A stretch of DNA of 10,761 nt from positions 1-10,761 of the forward strand of contig NW_013651956.1 in NCBI RefSeq assembly GCF_000499385.1, written 5' to 3'. The stretch's first letter is position 1. Each line of letters starts with the position of its first letter. Below are positions 1-9,696 of this stretch, one piece after another. The position numbers were made by a program, and so were the translations under genes. The notes under the pieces were generated by a model. That model was not told the origin of the DNA. It ran no database searches and saw only the letters and a list, made by a program, of their open reading frames with translations. The stretch comes from Eimeria necatrix. Lineage: Eukaryota; Apicomplexa; Conoidasida; Eucoccidiorida; Eimeriidae.

Positions 1-3000
1 GTTCGTAGATGCTAGCACACAAATCGCAAAGCGTGTAGTTCATATCTTTCAGTTGATAGTAGAAATTGTCTTGCTCTCAGCGACAGCAAAAGAGGTCTTC
101 ATATTCCGCTACAGTCAGAGAGGCTTCACGCTAAATGTAGTAGATGGAGAGTTCTTGATCAATAAAACTGTACGTGCTGGAGATGTTCGCTGTTGTCGCT
201 GAGCTTTGATTTTCTTTCTCGAAAGAATTTAATCGTTAGGCAGGAAGGTGCTTCAGCGTCAGAATATATTTGCATGACGAGGCATGCTTACATGAAAACT
301 GCATGCACAAATGTGACAAGCAGAGACAGTGTATAGCAGCATCACGGCATCGAAGCGTTATTCAAAATGAACTAAATAGCTGTCACCCGTAGTGGGTGTT
401 CTTAACGCTACACGCGCTTTTTATGATTCAACCGTGAATCATTGGGAAGGTACATGAACGTTGTGTCATTTCGTCCCCGAAAATAGTATTGACAGAGCAA
501 TCGGCGGCATGCTTCTATCTAGGACACTCTCAAAAGATCTCTTCCGGAATAGAGTTTATTTCATGTTATGCAGATGGATCGCGATATGTGCTCGGTGGAT
601 ATTGTACTTTACAAATATTCGGAAGTCAGGGCGGCGATCTTCTTACTCTGCTCTGTTTACTTCTCTGTTGTCCCTGTAGACGAACCTTAGGTGCCTATGC
701 ATTTCTGAAAGTGCCAACCATGCAGGGAACATTTTCCCCCACCTTCTGTGTGGGCGAATAAGCTAAAAAAAAGGATAAAAGCTGCGGACGCTCTGCGCGA
801 ATTATTTAACTTAAGGCGAGTTGAAGTTGACTGCCACCTCACAATTATTTTTATAATATGCAATGGCGTATTCCAGTATACAAAATCGCGTGCTGCTGCC
901 TGAGTTGGGTTAAATTTCTCATGTTTCGTTTCCCAGCTCATGAACTGACAGATATTACGATTGCTGGTCGCTTACTGATTTGCGTTATTGTCTAGACACT
1001 AGCGGCACACATTTCTTTCTTCGCATTTCAGAAGATCAAAGCTTTCTTTACGTAAGCTATTATGTATTTCAGTGTAACTATGGAGTTAGAATCGTACATC
1101 GTCCAAAATGTGATTCATCGTATTCCGCCTGATAACTATCTGAAGAAATATAAAGATATCATGCCATGTTGATACTCAAATATAACGGTTCCAGGTTGCT
1201 ATAAACAGCAAGTGTTTCGAATACTATTCGAGCCTGTCACCCTGGGCTCGCAAGAGACTGAGTGGCACATTATGACGGAAACACTTTTCTGGGAATGAAA
1301 ATGCCGCATTGTCTAGGTTCTTGCCAACAACGTTCAATGTTGGTGATTTTGCGATAAAGTTGTAATCTAGCTTGTAGCAATAGTGACTGACCAAATTGCA
1401 GCTCGCCTGGAAAAACGTACACACTTCCACGTTCTTTGCTGCATTTCAGACACATCAACTGCAATCCTTAGTAAGACTAGAAGCTTCAAATGTTCCCGGA
1501 CTTGTATCGCACTAAATATCGAAAAACGCCCTCTTTTTCATCTGCTCTGTTCCTCTTAGTGGTTCCCTGCTCGCGAATGGAACAAGGCGCCTTTGCTCAG
1601 CAGCTACGTAGTTATTGGATGCATTTACGCCTTAAGTCGCTCTGCACAATAGTCGAGCCACCTTCCGGGTGTCCGCTTTCCCCAAATACTCTAGCACTGC
1701 ACTCTTTGACGGATGCTCGATGAGTTCGATGTTTTGACATGCAAGAAATCGTGTTGCAGACTGAGTTTCTTCAAGTTCTAAACTGCTATTAAATTTTTTC
1801 ATTGGCCTTTTTTTTTCTCAAAGTAGACAGGAGACGCTTGCCCTCAAAAATCGTTTCAGCTAGTGCGTTTCCTTCTTCGCCTTCGCATCTGCAATCTGGA
1901 AAGCTAGAAATAATACTAGGATGCTGCCTAAAGCTAAATTACCGTATGTAGAAAGTTGAGCAGATGTCACGCAAATGTTTGGAGGCTCTCACAAACCTTT
2001 TCACATCTATCTTTGCACTATCTTTGCAGCATTTGCGTGCTCATGCCCAGATTTGGAGAGCTTTTGCCATCACTTCAACCATGATGCAAAATTTCCGGAC
2101 GATGTGCTAAAGCAAAACAGATTTTCAGATTTGCTTTCTGTGGTTCATTTTGCTTGCTCAGAAGGTTTTTGCATTTCAGTTCAGAAGAGTTCAAGGCGTC
2201 AAGTCTAGCAAGTTGAAGACGCGAATCATTCCATGTAATGAAGTGACGCATACAAAGAGAAAGGGGCAATTGATTAATAATGTAACACAATAAGAAAATT
2301 TGTCATCCAAGATGCAAGTCCCAGCTAGCAGGCTAGTCTCCACATCATCTGCATTTAATCATCCTGGGTTGAATTGTTTACATGGCCCTGCAAATCGGCA
2401 CTTCAGCGCCAGCTTAGAGTCAGGCAAAATTGTGACACTAAAACATTACGTTTTTTCATCAACAAAAACCAAGATGAGAGACTCCACTTTTTAGGAAATT
2501 TGACGCACGTTCCTTCATCGCTTTTGCCCGCAGGCTGGCGAACCGGCTGCATATGTGGTTGCTTATTCAATCAAGTTCTTAGTGCGTAAATTACTGTTGA
2601 CTGATTGTGGTTCTGAAATTGTATGTATACTAGAATACAATATGCAAAACACAGTAACTCAACAGCGCGTGCAAATTCTGTAAATGCAGATAAGTGTACG
2701 TGGTTGCATCTAGCTGGGCCATGAGTAAGAGTGCTTTGAAGCCATGTAGCTGGTACAGTTGAGTTGAACGGTTTTCCGGCATGTAGGATCACTGGCGCAA
2801 ATGCAGCGTGCCTGGTTGCAACATTAATATCAAGCATTCAAAGGTATCGCTCAAGGCAGGAAGGCAACAACAGCTCGTGAGTGCACCGTGCTGCATTGGT
2901 TGTCGATCACTTAATAGTTCTTTTTAAAGTGATTAACATTCCCGGCAGCACGATATGCATGTGGCGCAAAAGTAGGTTGACTGTTGGCTGCTGCCGTGAA

Positions 3001-5124
3001 GGGAAGCATTAAACGCCAAACTAGAACACATTGCACACTAGCAAAAAGCATGCAGTTTAGTCAATGTTGATAATGGCAGTGCAGTTCTATGATACTTCCG
3101 GGGAAATGCTTGCAGAGCCTGTGTCTCATTTTTCCTTTCGTCCTTTCCACAACTAGCATCTGGTTTGTGGATAAAAACATCTTAAAATTTCAACAGGGCT
3201 GTATGCAGAATACGTTCGTTGTAATGTGCTGAATGTTTTCCTTGGAAGCAGGAGGCTTTGCTTGAGTTCAGGAACACCACGTTTTAATCTGATGGCGATC
3301 ATCTCCTATAGCCTTGTTCTTCCTCTTAATTCTGCGACTAGTTAAAATGCTCAGTATTTTCCTGGCCTCAAGCTGTATTCGTGATATACATTATTGGCAA
3401 CAGAAGAAAAAGATGCAAATGTGTCATCAATATGCGCTGCTTCTTCCTATCAGGGGCGATCTGCGAAAGAGAGTAGACCCTAGGCTAGAGGTCACGTGTT
3501 ACAGTTCTACTGCACTAAAAACCAGGTGCAATTCTTAATTGTATGCCTTGTGTGATATTCTAGGTTATGCATGATTCGGTTATAGATCGGCTGTTCATAT
3601 TGAAGGAGACACCTTAATTTCGAAATCAAGAATGAGGAGAAAAGCTACTTATTAGGACATGCGACACCACATAGTGCGCCAAAAAGTTCCTGACGCTCTG
3701 CAGACTGGAGAGAAACAGAAAAGGCCCCACTAGTTTCCAGGAATCGCCATTCTCGTCAATCGCATCTGACACCAGCTCTGCCAGCTATATGTAGGCAACT
3801 CCACACGCATAAAGAATGCTTGCATTTTCCTCTCAACCACTTGCAAAAATGTGTAAAAAATAATAAATCGGCGCAAGGTTTTACAGTGTGAGAATGTCTT
3901 AGCATCGACAACTGGACAGAAGGGGTTTGCAAAGGTGCCGCAGCTGGCGAATGTTCATTCAACAGCGAGGGTTGCAACCAAAAGCAGATGGGTGAAACAA
4001 ATAAAAAGCCACCGTTCATTCAGGTGACGCGGAATACTTGCACATCAGCAAACGCTTTTCAGGATGCTCAAGCACACAGAAGAATGCGGAATGATGCTGC
4101 TGCTTACATTTTGCTGCTGCTTACATTTTACAGCAAACAGTCACAGTGTCGGTGAAGCAGGTGGAAGGGACACGATTACAGAACCCCTTAAACGTCAATA
4201 TGCAACAGGAATCTTCTATGCTCTAGAGCGATGTAGCTGCACGTGGATGCGGTAACCCAGTCTGTAAGCGAAACGCTGCTCAATTGTTAGCCACAAGCAT
4301 ACCATCTGCTTGAAATGCGAACTTTTTGGCGACTATCTATTATTTCGTGGAATGTATTGAAGCTGCCTATTTTGATGCATTGACAAAAATCGCTGCGATG
4401 CAAGCAACGTGGGATAAAAGAAGTGTGCTGCGATTGTAATAGTGCTCATGAAAGCGCAATCCCAAATGCTCTTGCTCTTTAGCTGAACCAGCAGTAACTC
4501 GACATAAATGTCACGAATATCGCACTACGTTTTCCCCGTTCAAGATAGTGCGCTTCATGGCGTATACTCCTGGACTCAAGTGAAAATGACGCTCATCAAT
4601 TTTTGTGGACTAGTTGTTCTTGAGATTGCACGTTAACAACTAGCTTTATACATATTTTTGCATGGTGTAGCAGCTCAACTTGGGTGTGAAATGTGGTCCA
4701 GCAAAGTGAAGTTCAACGAATACTTAGGTCACGTGTTCTTGCGTGATACTACTAAAATATACTCCTGTTGATATTGAGACGGCACAAAGCAGGGAGAGGG
4801 AATAACCGCGTGCACCCTGCAAATGCAAAAACAAGACATAACTAGCTATTCCTAGCTAGACGCATGGAATTCACATTCGCTAATGAACTTCTGTTCTATT
4901 TGTCCGCAACACTCTTATTCTTGTTGAACATGGTGTCACACGTCGATAAGTGGCGAGGCTCTGCATCAAATTAGTGCTTTAATGCACGTGTCGCCTCCAC
5001 TAATCGTTTGGGTGTGCAGATGACAAACATCATTTAGATCAAATGTTTTTTTTCTATTTTCAATTGAGACATGAAAGCATCTGTTTGCGCGCTAACAAAC
5101 AGTTTTATTTAAACGGCCTACTGA
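1..5124. other. gene-poor region, no supported gene
   Basis: No frame on either strand is long or biased enough to support a gene; the longest runs here are 60-90 codons, as expected by chance at this base composition. The sequence is A+T-leaning, with short homopolymers such as nine T at 1808-1816. Isolated splice-like signals are present. A strong acceptor ends at 1031 and is followed 20 nt later by a GTAAGC donor. Acceptor-like CAG tracts also lie near 2022-2027 and 2173-2180. The frame at 1975-2208 has a slight excess of G at codon position 1, but all three plus frames are open over part of it, so it was not called. Three GCATGC palindromes lie at 282-287, 301-306 and 507-512, and a fourth at 3048-3053. 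The region could be intergenic or very long introns. Confidence 0.6.
4096..4129 (+). repeat. perfect 17-bp tandem duplication
   Basis: The unit gctgctgcttacatttt occurs twice head to tail, at 4096-4112 and 4113-4129, with no mismatch. The identity implies a recent slippage or duplication event, probably seeded by the GCTGCTGC core. It lies inside a short plus-strand open frame (4064-4255). Because 17 is not a multiple of three, the duplication would shift the frame of any real coding sequence, which argues that this position is not coding. Confidence 0.9.
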
Positions 5125-6710
5125 TATTGGTTAGGTGGTGCTCTAAAGAGCAGAAGAAGACCTGTGAAGGTAGACATACCCGAAACTAAGAGCAAATCGC
5201 AAAAGCACTTGAAAAGCCTGGATTTTAGGAGCAAGGGTGTGAAGATAGCAGGACAAACTCTAAAGCTCGCTTCTCAAGCTGCAAAGGCAACTGCCGGCTA
5301 CGGAATGATATTAAATCAATGCAATGCAGATAGAGCAGACCCGTTAATACAGCAAAGGTTGCCACTATGCTCGTGGGCAAGCAAACCTTAGAATAACAAA
5401 ATTTATGTTGTAAGCACTCGCAAATCTGCCAGAAGGACCACACTACAGGTTGCTGACCGAACATGAACTGTGTTGTGTCAGCTTTCTTGATGCTACCCAG
5501 ATTGTAAGCTCTTCTCGGAAAAGCTTTCGATTAGTGCTTTCTCGCGAAAACAGAAAATCATGATTACACAATATATGTGAATTGGCGACGCTTGGTCACG
5601 CTTTCAATCAACTATCCACAAAGCAGATAGATTAGCATTGTGCACATGATGTTTGCAGGAAATTACAAGCACATACATCATCAACGCTTCCACCAGCGCG
5701 CTGATACATCAGTTTCATGTCTGCTGAACACAGGCTGTGCGCAGCTGAATGCATCTTTTTTGGTGTTTCAAAGTAGGCCTGCAGCGTAAACGATTTTATT
5801 TTAAAGTTCTGTAGCATCATGTGTTCTCTTGCAGTGCTTTTCTCTATACGTTGAAACACAATCAGCACGGTCTAGCAATTCAGTTAGCTGTCTATTTTGT
5901 AAGTTGTGTCAACCATTTGGAAGGGAGTATGCTTTACTCATTTCGCACAGGGCTTCCGTTGTTGCACACCGGTGTATGCTGTTTTGCATATTACTGAAAT
6001 CAGTGTGGCTCAGGCCTCTGTTTTTGTCCTTGTATACCGCTTTCAGACGAATTCTTCCCTCCAAAGTAATAAGCGCATTGTGTGATCGGTCGCCGCGCGT
6101 TAGCATCTTCGGCATCGCCTGGTTGCCTCGATTCGCGTTGCATCAATGTTCAGGCTTTTAATTTTCTGGAAGATCCATGCTAAGGTGGTAAACAAAACAA
6201 TGCTTCAAAGAAGGCCGAGTGATAACTCATTATAGGATCGCAACAAGTGAATGTATTAAGCTTCACTGATTAGGGTTGAGGATTCGCCATAATGGCCTCA
6301 AACCGTCCTGTCTCCTGTATCACTGCAAACGTCTGCGTTAACAAAGAAGCGAAACTTTTATTTTGCTTGGAAGCCCGATACCGCGTTACCGCCTGAGAGC
6401 ATCTGAAGTACAATCTCCTTAGATAATATGAAATAGAATACTGGGAGCGAATTGAAACTTCGTGTTTCGATTTCAATGTTCCTAAAAGATGCGCACGGCT
6501 CATGTCGTGCGTTGTTGTAGATTTCAGATCTACCGTGCAACGCCTTGTTTCATGCGTGTGATTTGCTGCTTATGCAGTTCTGGGAAAGGTTTTCTTGTCT
6601 TTCACTTTGAAGTGAAAAAGATTTCGTGATGCGAGACGAATTTTGGCAGCAGCGTTTGCGATTCATATGCTGCGAAGTTGCATTTATTTATCTAGAAGGC
6701 TTGCAGTTGA
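5125..6710. other. region without a supported gene
   Basis: Two plus-strand open stretches were examined and not called. The first, at 5125-5391, is open for 88 codons, rich in Lys, Ala and Gln, and preceded by a possible acceptor ending at 5134. Its G content is nearly flat across the three codon positions (about 26, 22 and 24 percent by hand count), so the coding signature is weak. The second, at 5829-6161, is about 110 codons, follows a good acceptor-like tract (ttctcttgcag), and is rich in Leu, Phe and Cys without a recognisable motif. The remaining bases show no repeat, RNA gene or regulatory site I can support. Confidence 0.5.
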
Positions 6711-6953
6711 CCTCAACATGGAAAAAGCAATGTAAGAGGCCGTGGAGCAGTGGACGCCTGCGTACCGTCAAAGCATGCGATGTTCAGTGGTTGCTACGTA
6801 TGTGCAAAGGCAGCTGATCAGCATACGTTCTACTATGTCGGCGTTCCTGAAAAGCAAGCAGAGCAAGTGTACTCGACGGCTTGCAGGGGCAAAGTGCAAC
6901 AGAGTTTTTGCATGTATTGGCTACGTGCTTCTGAGAATTTCCTAAAGTGCTAA
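6711..6953 (+). CDS. candidate exon, cysteine-rich protein of unknown family
   Basis: The frame is open for 80 codons from just after a TGA at 6708-6710 to a TAA at 6951-6953. In the stretch from 6750 to the stop I count about 34% G at codon position 1, 21% at position 2 and 29% at position 3, the order typical of coding sequence. The peptide has six Cys in that stretch: one near its start, a C-x2-C pair (CYVC), and three more in the last 24 residues. A segment reading HTFYYVGVPEKQAEQVY lies between the second and third groups. Extracellular coccidian surface proteins often carry six-Cys domains, but I see no diagnostic match, so this is description only. There is no in-frame ATG near the 5' end. 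An internal or terminal exon entered through an AG between 6736 and 6750 is the likeliest form, but those acceptors have weak pyrimidine tracts. Overlapping frames at 6626-6817 and 6742-6945, and one on the minus strand, show no better signal. It could be fortuitous. Confidence 0.27.
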   Translation, partial: PQHGKSNVRGRGAVDACVPSKHAMFSGCYVCAKAADQHTFYYVGVPEKQAEQVYSTACRGKVQQSFCMYWLRASENFLKC

Positions 6954-7250
6954 GATCTTTAGAAAGGCAAACATTACTCACATTTTGTGTCAGAACGATT
7001 TTCATGTAGCTCCTGCGAATCATTCTGACGTTCTGACGACCATGCAGTTTCCACTCGCATAAAAGGCTGTACGCTGTTTTATTTTTGGGCTGAATGACAG
7101 TTTTGTAGATGCCAGGTCTAGTATGGGGTCAACGTAAAAGCGGAGACACTATGATAACATACCTATAATAATGTCCTATTCGACGCCTAGTAATCATATA
7201 GAAAGAGCGACTGTAATTTACAGCGTGTTCTGTTGGTATCGTTCCGCTTG

Positions 7251-7290
7251 CTGACCTGGCGAAGGCCAGCAGGCACCGACCGCAAGTCGG
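7251..7290 (+). other. two adjacent short hairpins
   Basis: The first has arms CTGGC (7256-7260) and GCCAG (7265-7269) around a gaag loop. It can be extended by CTG (7251-7253) pairing with CAG (7270-7272) across a 2-nt bulge. The second pairs CCGAC (7276-7280) with GTCGG (7286-7290) around cgcaa. They lie at the start of the G+C-rich island that contains the 7273 candidate exon. They do not form a tRNA: there is no acceptor stem and no complementary T stem. Their function is unknown and they may be a by-product of local G+C content. Confidence 0.3.
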
Positions 7291-7662
7291 TTTCAAATAT
7301 TGCAAATATCAGATGCCATCGTCGGCTCAGACAACTATTCTGACGACCTCGTACTGCCTGGCTATTCTTTCGTGGAAGCGCCGTCTCAGGAAAAGGTGGC
7401 GAGTTTTCGAAAACAGGTAGGCGCCGCAGTGAAAGTCCGCGTGACAGCGAATGAAATGTCTGCGTGCCTCAGCGATAATTCCAAAGGCACGCTTCGACGG
7501 CCTCCTTGGTCGCATAGATATTCATATATTTCACCTGTAGCAAGAGAAATGGCAATTTGAAAGTTCGCAATTTTTTAACAGCTTTAGACAACTGCCTGTG
7601 CGACCTTCGTCCTGCAACAAGTGCTCGACATTGACAAATTAAACGGCTACGCTAACATGTGA
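7273..7662 (+). CDS. candidate two-exon 3' gene fragment, unknown protein
   Basis: Proposed exon one is 7273-7536 and exon two is 7588-7662, ending in TGA. They are joined by a 51-nt GT-AG intron at 7537-7587 that is in phase 0 on both sides and T-rich before its AG. The product would be 112 residues plus an unseen N-terminus. The frame is open from 7255 and contains no suitable early ATG, so this would be an internal plus terminal exon. The acceptor before 7273 is weak (gccagcag). In the 5' exon, G is about 34% at codon position 1 and 17% at position 2, and the local G+C is above the window average; both suggest coding. The peptide is mixed, with acidic and aromatic residues early (SDNYSDDLVLPGYSF), then a basic stretch (TLRRPPWSHR). 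No domain was recognised. Without splicing, the frame would end at 7558-7560. A good alternative donor is CAG|GTAGGC, cutting after 7443 minus 28 (near 7415). Another frame is also open over 7220-7411, which lowers certainty. Confidence 0.3.
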
Positions 7663-8269
7663 GGCGGCGGCGGACAGCTCCATCGTTTTCGATGCGGAGG
7701 AAAGTAAAAGAGCCAGTGTATGTATTTCTTGCTATTGCAAATGGCTTCTAGAAAGTGGATCGCCTCCGGGAGAAGCGACCTGATGCAGCATATTCCTACC
7801 TGCACGGAATGTCCTTTAAACAATATTTGAATATAAAATGTATGAAGGAAACTGCTGCCTTTAGAATGAATGGCATTGTAAAAGCCGAAAACTCCGTTCT
7901 AACTACTGCGCTTTGTTAGTGTGCGTTCTATGAGCGCACGAAGATTTGTTCCCACATACCTGATCCGTTCGTATATCCAGTTTTTAAAAATACAATTTTT
8001 TTCGCCGAAGGACAAGCTCTCTGACTCTGTACAGTAGTCAGTTGGAGAAACCAAGAAGAAAAATAACGACATACCATCTGCTGCGCAGATACAATCAGCT
8101 TGGGTCTTTCCGAGAAAGATGCTCTCACACAATCGTCTACGCGAGACATGCTTTTTTGTATCTTATGAAATCTTTGAGAAGAATTGCGAATGCCACAGCG
8201 AGCCTTTGGTTTCACGATTATCGATGTGCTTTGAAAAGCCTTGAACTATGCTTCTTAAAAGGGTTGTGA
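7663..8269. other. mosaic of short open frames, possible exons or decayed coding sequence
   Basis: Several plus-strand frames abut here without one continuous reading. A frame open from about 7664 to 7790 (with DSSIVFDAEESKRA) is followed by another open at 7752-7916, containing YLHGMSFKQYLNIK. That second frame ends at TAG 7917-7919 and reopens until TGA 8022-8024. Across 7776-8024 I count 22 G at codon position 1, 10 at position 2 and 13 at position 3, a mild coding signature. A further frame is open at 8038-8240 after an AG at 8040-8041. Either short introns or frameshift decay could connect these pieces. The data do not choose, so no gene is called. Confidence 0.3.
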
Positions 8270-8876
8270 ATGATTTTCGTGGGATTTTTTCAGCCGAATG
8301 TCATTGTATCAGCGTTAGCTCACGACATGCCGAATGCAGTACTTTTGCGGCAGATATGGCTCGCATTCCAGATGTGTGAGCTACTTGGTTTTCCCACAGA
8401 GCTGCGCGTAGATCCTTGTCTTTGATTTACATGTAAGATTTGGTGTTGGTTGGTGCCTTGTAGTGTTTGTCTGGGGCTTCTGTTCGCAATTCCTCAGCGA
8501 GAATCATCTGCACGTCCACGCATGCGCTGGGAGACTGCATGCTCTACTCAAGCGCTGTTTGCTTCGCCTTCCACGTCGAAAGGGCCTCCGGTTATGCGTC
8601 CAAAATCGCACAAGGTGCTTCTGGCACGTAAGACTGCCTGCACTTTGTGCTGGGGGCGCAAGGCAAGGAATTCGCTAAAGCTTAATTCGAATGCCAGATG
8701 TTTCTCTAGAAAATGTAGAGCTGTTCTATCAAGAGTATTACAATTTTCCAATCACGGTGAACGAGCCCTTTGCCGCACGAAAACAGAGAAACGATAAACT
8801 TGTTATGGGAGGCCAGCAGCCGCTAGTTGCATCAAGATGCGTGTTTAACACGCGTAAAAGGTTTCATGCATGCTAA
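8270..8876 (+). CDS. candidate three-exon gene, 165-residue unknown protein
   Basis: Proposed exons are 8270-8407, 8464-8627 and 8681-8876, giving an ATG-to-TAA reading of 166 codons including the stop. The introns are 56 nt (8408-8463, ends ccttgtag) and 53 nt (8628-8680, donor GTAAGA, acceptor cgctaaag). Both are GT-AG and phase-consistent: phase 0 then phase 2. The second acceptor lacks a pyrimidine tract and is the weakest point. The ATG at 8270 directly follows an in-frame TGA. The first 17 residues (MIFVGFFQPNVIVSALA) are hydrophobic and could act as a weak signal or anchor, although TTTTTTCAG at 8285-8293 could instead be an acceptor starting the exon at 8294. In the last exon, G is about 30% at codon position 1 and 16% at position 2. 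Its peptide includes VELFYQEYYNFPITVNEPF. No family was recognised. Longer frames at 8450-8797 and 8463-8678 cover the same G+C-rich stretch but read as Arg, Ser and Cys-rich shadows. The gene would stop exactly where repeat copy 1 begins. Confidence 0.3.
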
Positions 8877-9368
8877 GTATCACCTGTGTGGCGCAGAAGT
8901 CCTGTGGAGACTGAGGTGGTCAGATAGATGGAACATATTGCATAGCGTGCAACAACATAGCATAGTTCTCCGGCATGCGCGTTGAGCTGGGAATATGACA
9001 CTGGACACTATTGCAGGCAAAAGTATCAACATTGCGTTTGCGTGTTGTACTTGCTTGTTTCAGGGCAGGTTTTACGGTTTATAGGCAGCTCAAACGATCT
9101 CACTGGGACTCCGTTCTGAACGGGATCTTCCGACCACGTGTGAAGCTTTTGAAAACACCTGCGGTGTTGTATCGTTGTAGTTTCTGTACGAAGCCAGAAG
9201 TAGAATCTGGTTTCTTTATTTCAGGCGGTATGCATCTCGGAGGTCATGCGTGGGGACTGCTTAGCGTTTCCAGCTTGCGACGAAAATTGCGTGTTTTCTT
9301 CATCGGAGAATTAGCTTTGGTATTTGGTAAAGCTGTCATGTTACTTTTTCGCAGTGCAGCGTTTCAAT
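8869..9368 (+). repeat. direct repeat copy 1, about 500 bp, diverged
   Basis: This segment matches 9697-10201 in the same orientation. Shared exact blocks anchor the alignment: cagatagatgga at 8921, gcgttgagc at 8979, cactattgc at 9006, atctcggagg at 9234 and ctgcttagcgtt at 9257. Their partners lie 829-834 bp downstream. By eye the aligned blocks share roughly 70-75% identity with several small indels. The sequence beyond each end does not match, so the boundaries are approximate to within 10 bases. A 149-codon plus-strand frame (9011-9460) crosses this copy, but its counterpart in copy 2 is interrupted. The copy holds acceptor-like tracts ending at about 9224 and 9354, and a hairpin AACACC-tgc-GGTGTT at 9154-9168. 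No terminal inverted repeats or target-site duplications were seen. Confidence 0.85.
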
Positions 9369-9696
9369 TTCACGCAGGCGGTGAGCTTGCCGACGTTTAT
9401 GAATCAAATGTGATAATGTTCTCCACTCAACGCCTCCGCTGCGTGCAGCCAAACGCGTAACCAGGAAAATAGATCCAATCAAGTAATTAATACGCAGCAC
9501 GCTCCCTAAAATGCAGCGCGTATCTAGAATTACTTTAAGGGCTTTAGAATTTGAAACGCGTCCGAACGTCGAACACATATACTTCCGACAACTCCCCGCG
9601 CACACCCTTCCGTTTGTCGTGCCCCTCTGAAGGCGTGCTTCATCTTGGCGCCTTACCAAGAAAAAACGCATGAAATATTACATATATGTTTGGTGT
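9369..9696. other. spacer between the two repeat copies
   Basis: This stretch of about 328 bases matches neither repeat copy nor the sequence after copy 2. It is what makes the duplication spaced rather than strictly tandem. Its middle (about 9580-9660) is richer in C than its surroundings, including tccccgcgcacacccttcc. A 111-codon minus-strand open frame (9336-9671) covers most of it but has no motif I recognise. An insertion into an originally tandem array, or separate loss of the flank of one copy, could explain it. Confidence 0.5.

Noticed and set aside
1975..2208. 77-codon plus-strand frame with slight codon-position bias
   Set aside because: The bias is small (20, 14 and 11 G at positions 1, 2 and 3) and the other two frames are also open after the acceptor-like site at 2027, so no frame can be preferred.
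2943..2996. 8-bp inverted repeat CGGCAGCA / TGCTGCCG with a 38-nt interval
   Set aside because: The arms are short and isolated. Pairs of this length and spacing are common by chance, and nothing nearby suggests a terminator or element end.
5125..5391. 88-codon Lys, Ala and Gln-rich plus-strand frame after a possible acceptor
   Set aside because: G content is almost equal at the three codon positions, there is no ATG at its start, and no motif was recognised, so coding is not supported beyond the opening itself.
5829..6161. 110-codon frame after an acceptor-like ttctcttgcag
   Set aside because: It is Leu, Phe and Cys-rich with no motif. The length is within chance range, and the frame is read from an alternative start.
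7241..7312. tRNA-like appearance of hairpins followed by gtttcaaat
   Set aside because: There is no 7-bp acceptor stem, the bases after the T-loop-like motif do not pair with those before it, and no anticodon arm can be placed.
8450..8797. 115-codon plus-strand frame and an overlapping 71-codon frame (8463-8678)
   Set aside because: All three plus frames are open over much of this G+C-rich stretch. These two read as Arg, Ser and Cys-rich, as out-of-frame translations of a G+C-rich exon usually do. The third frame fits splice signals better.
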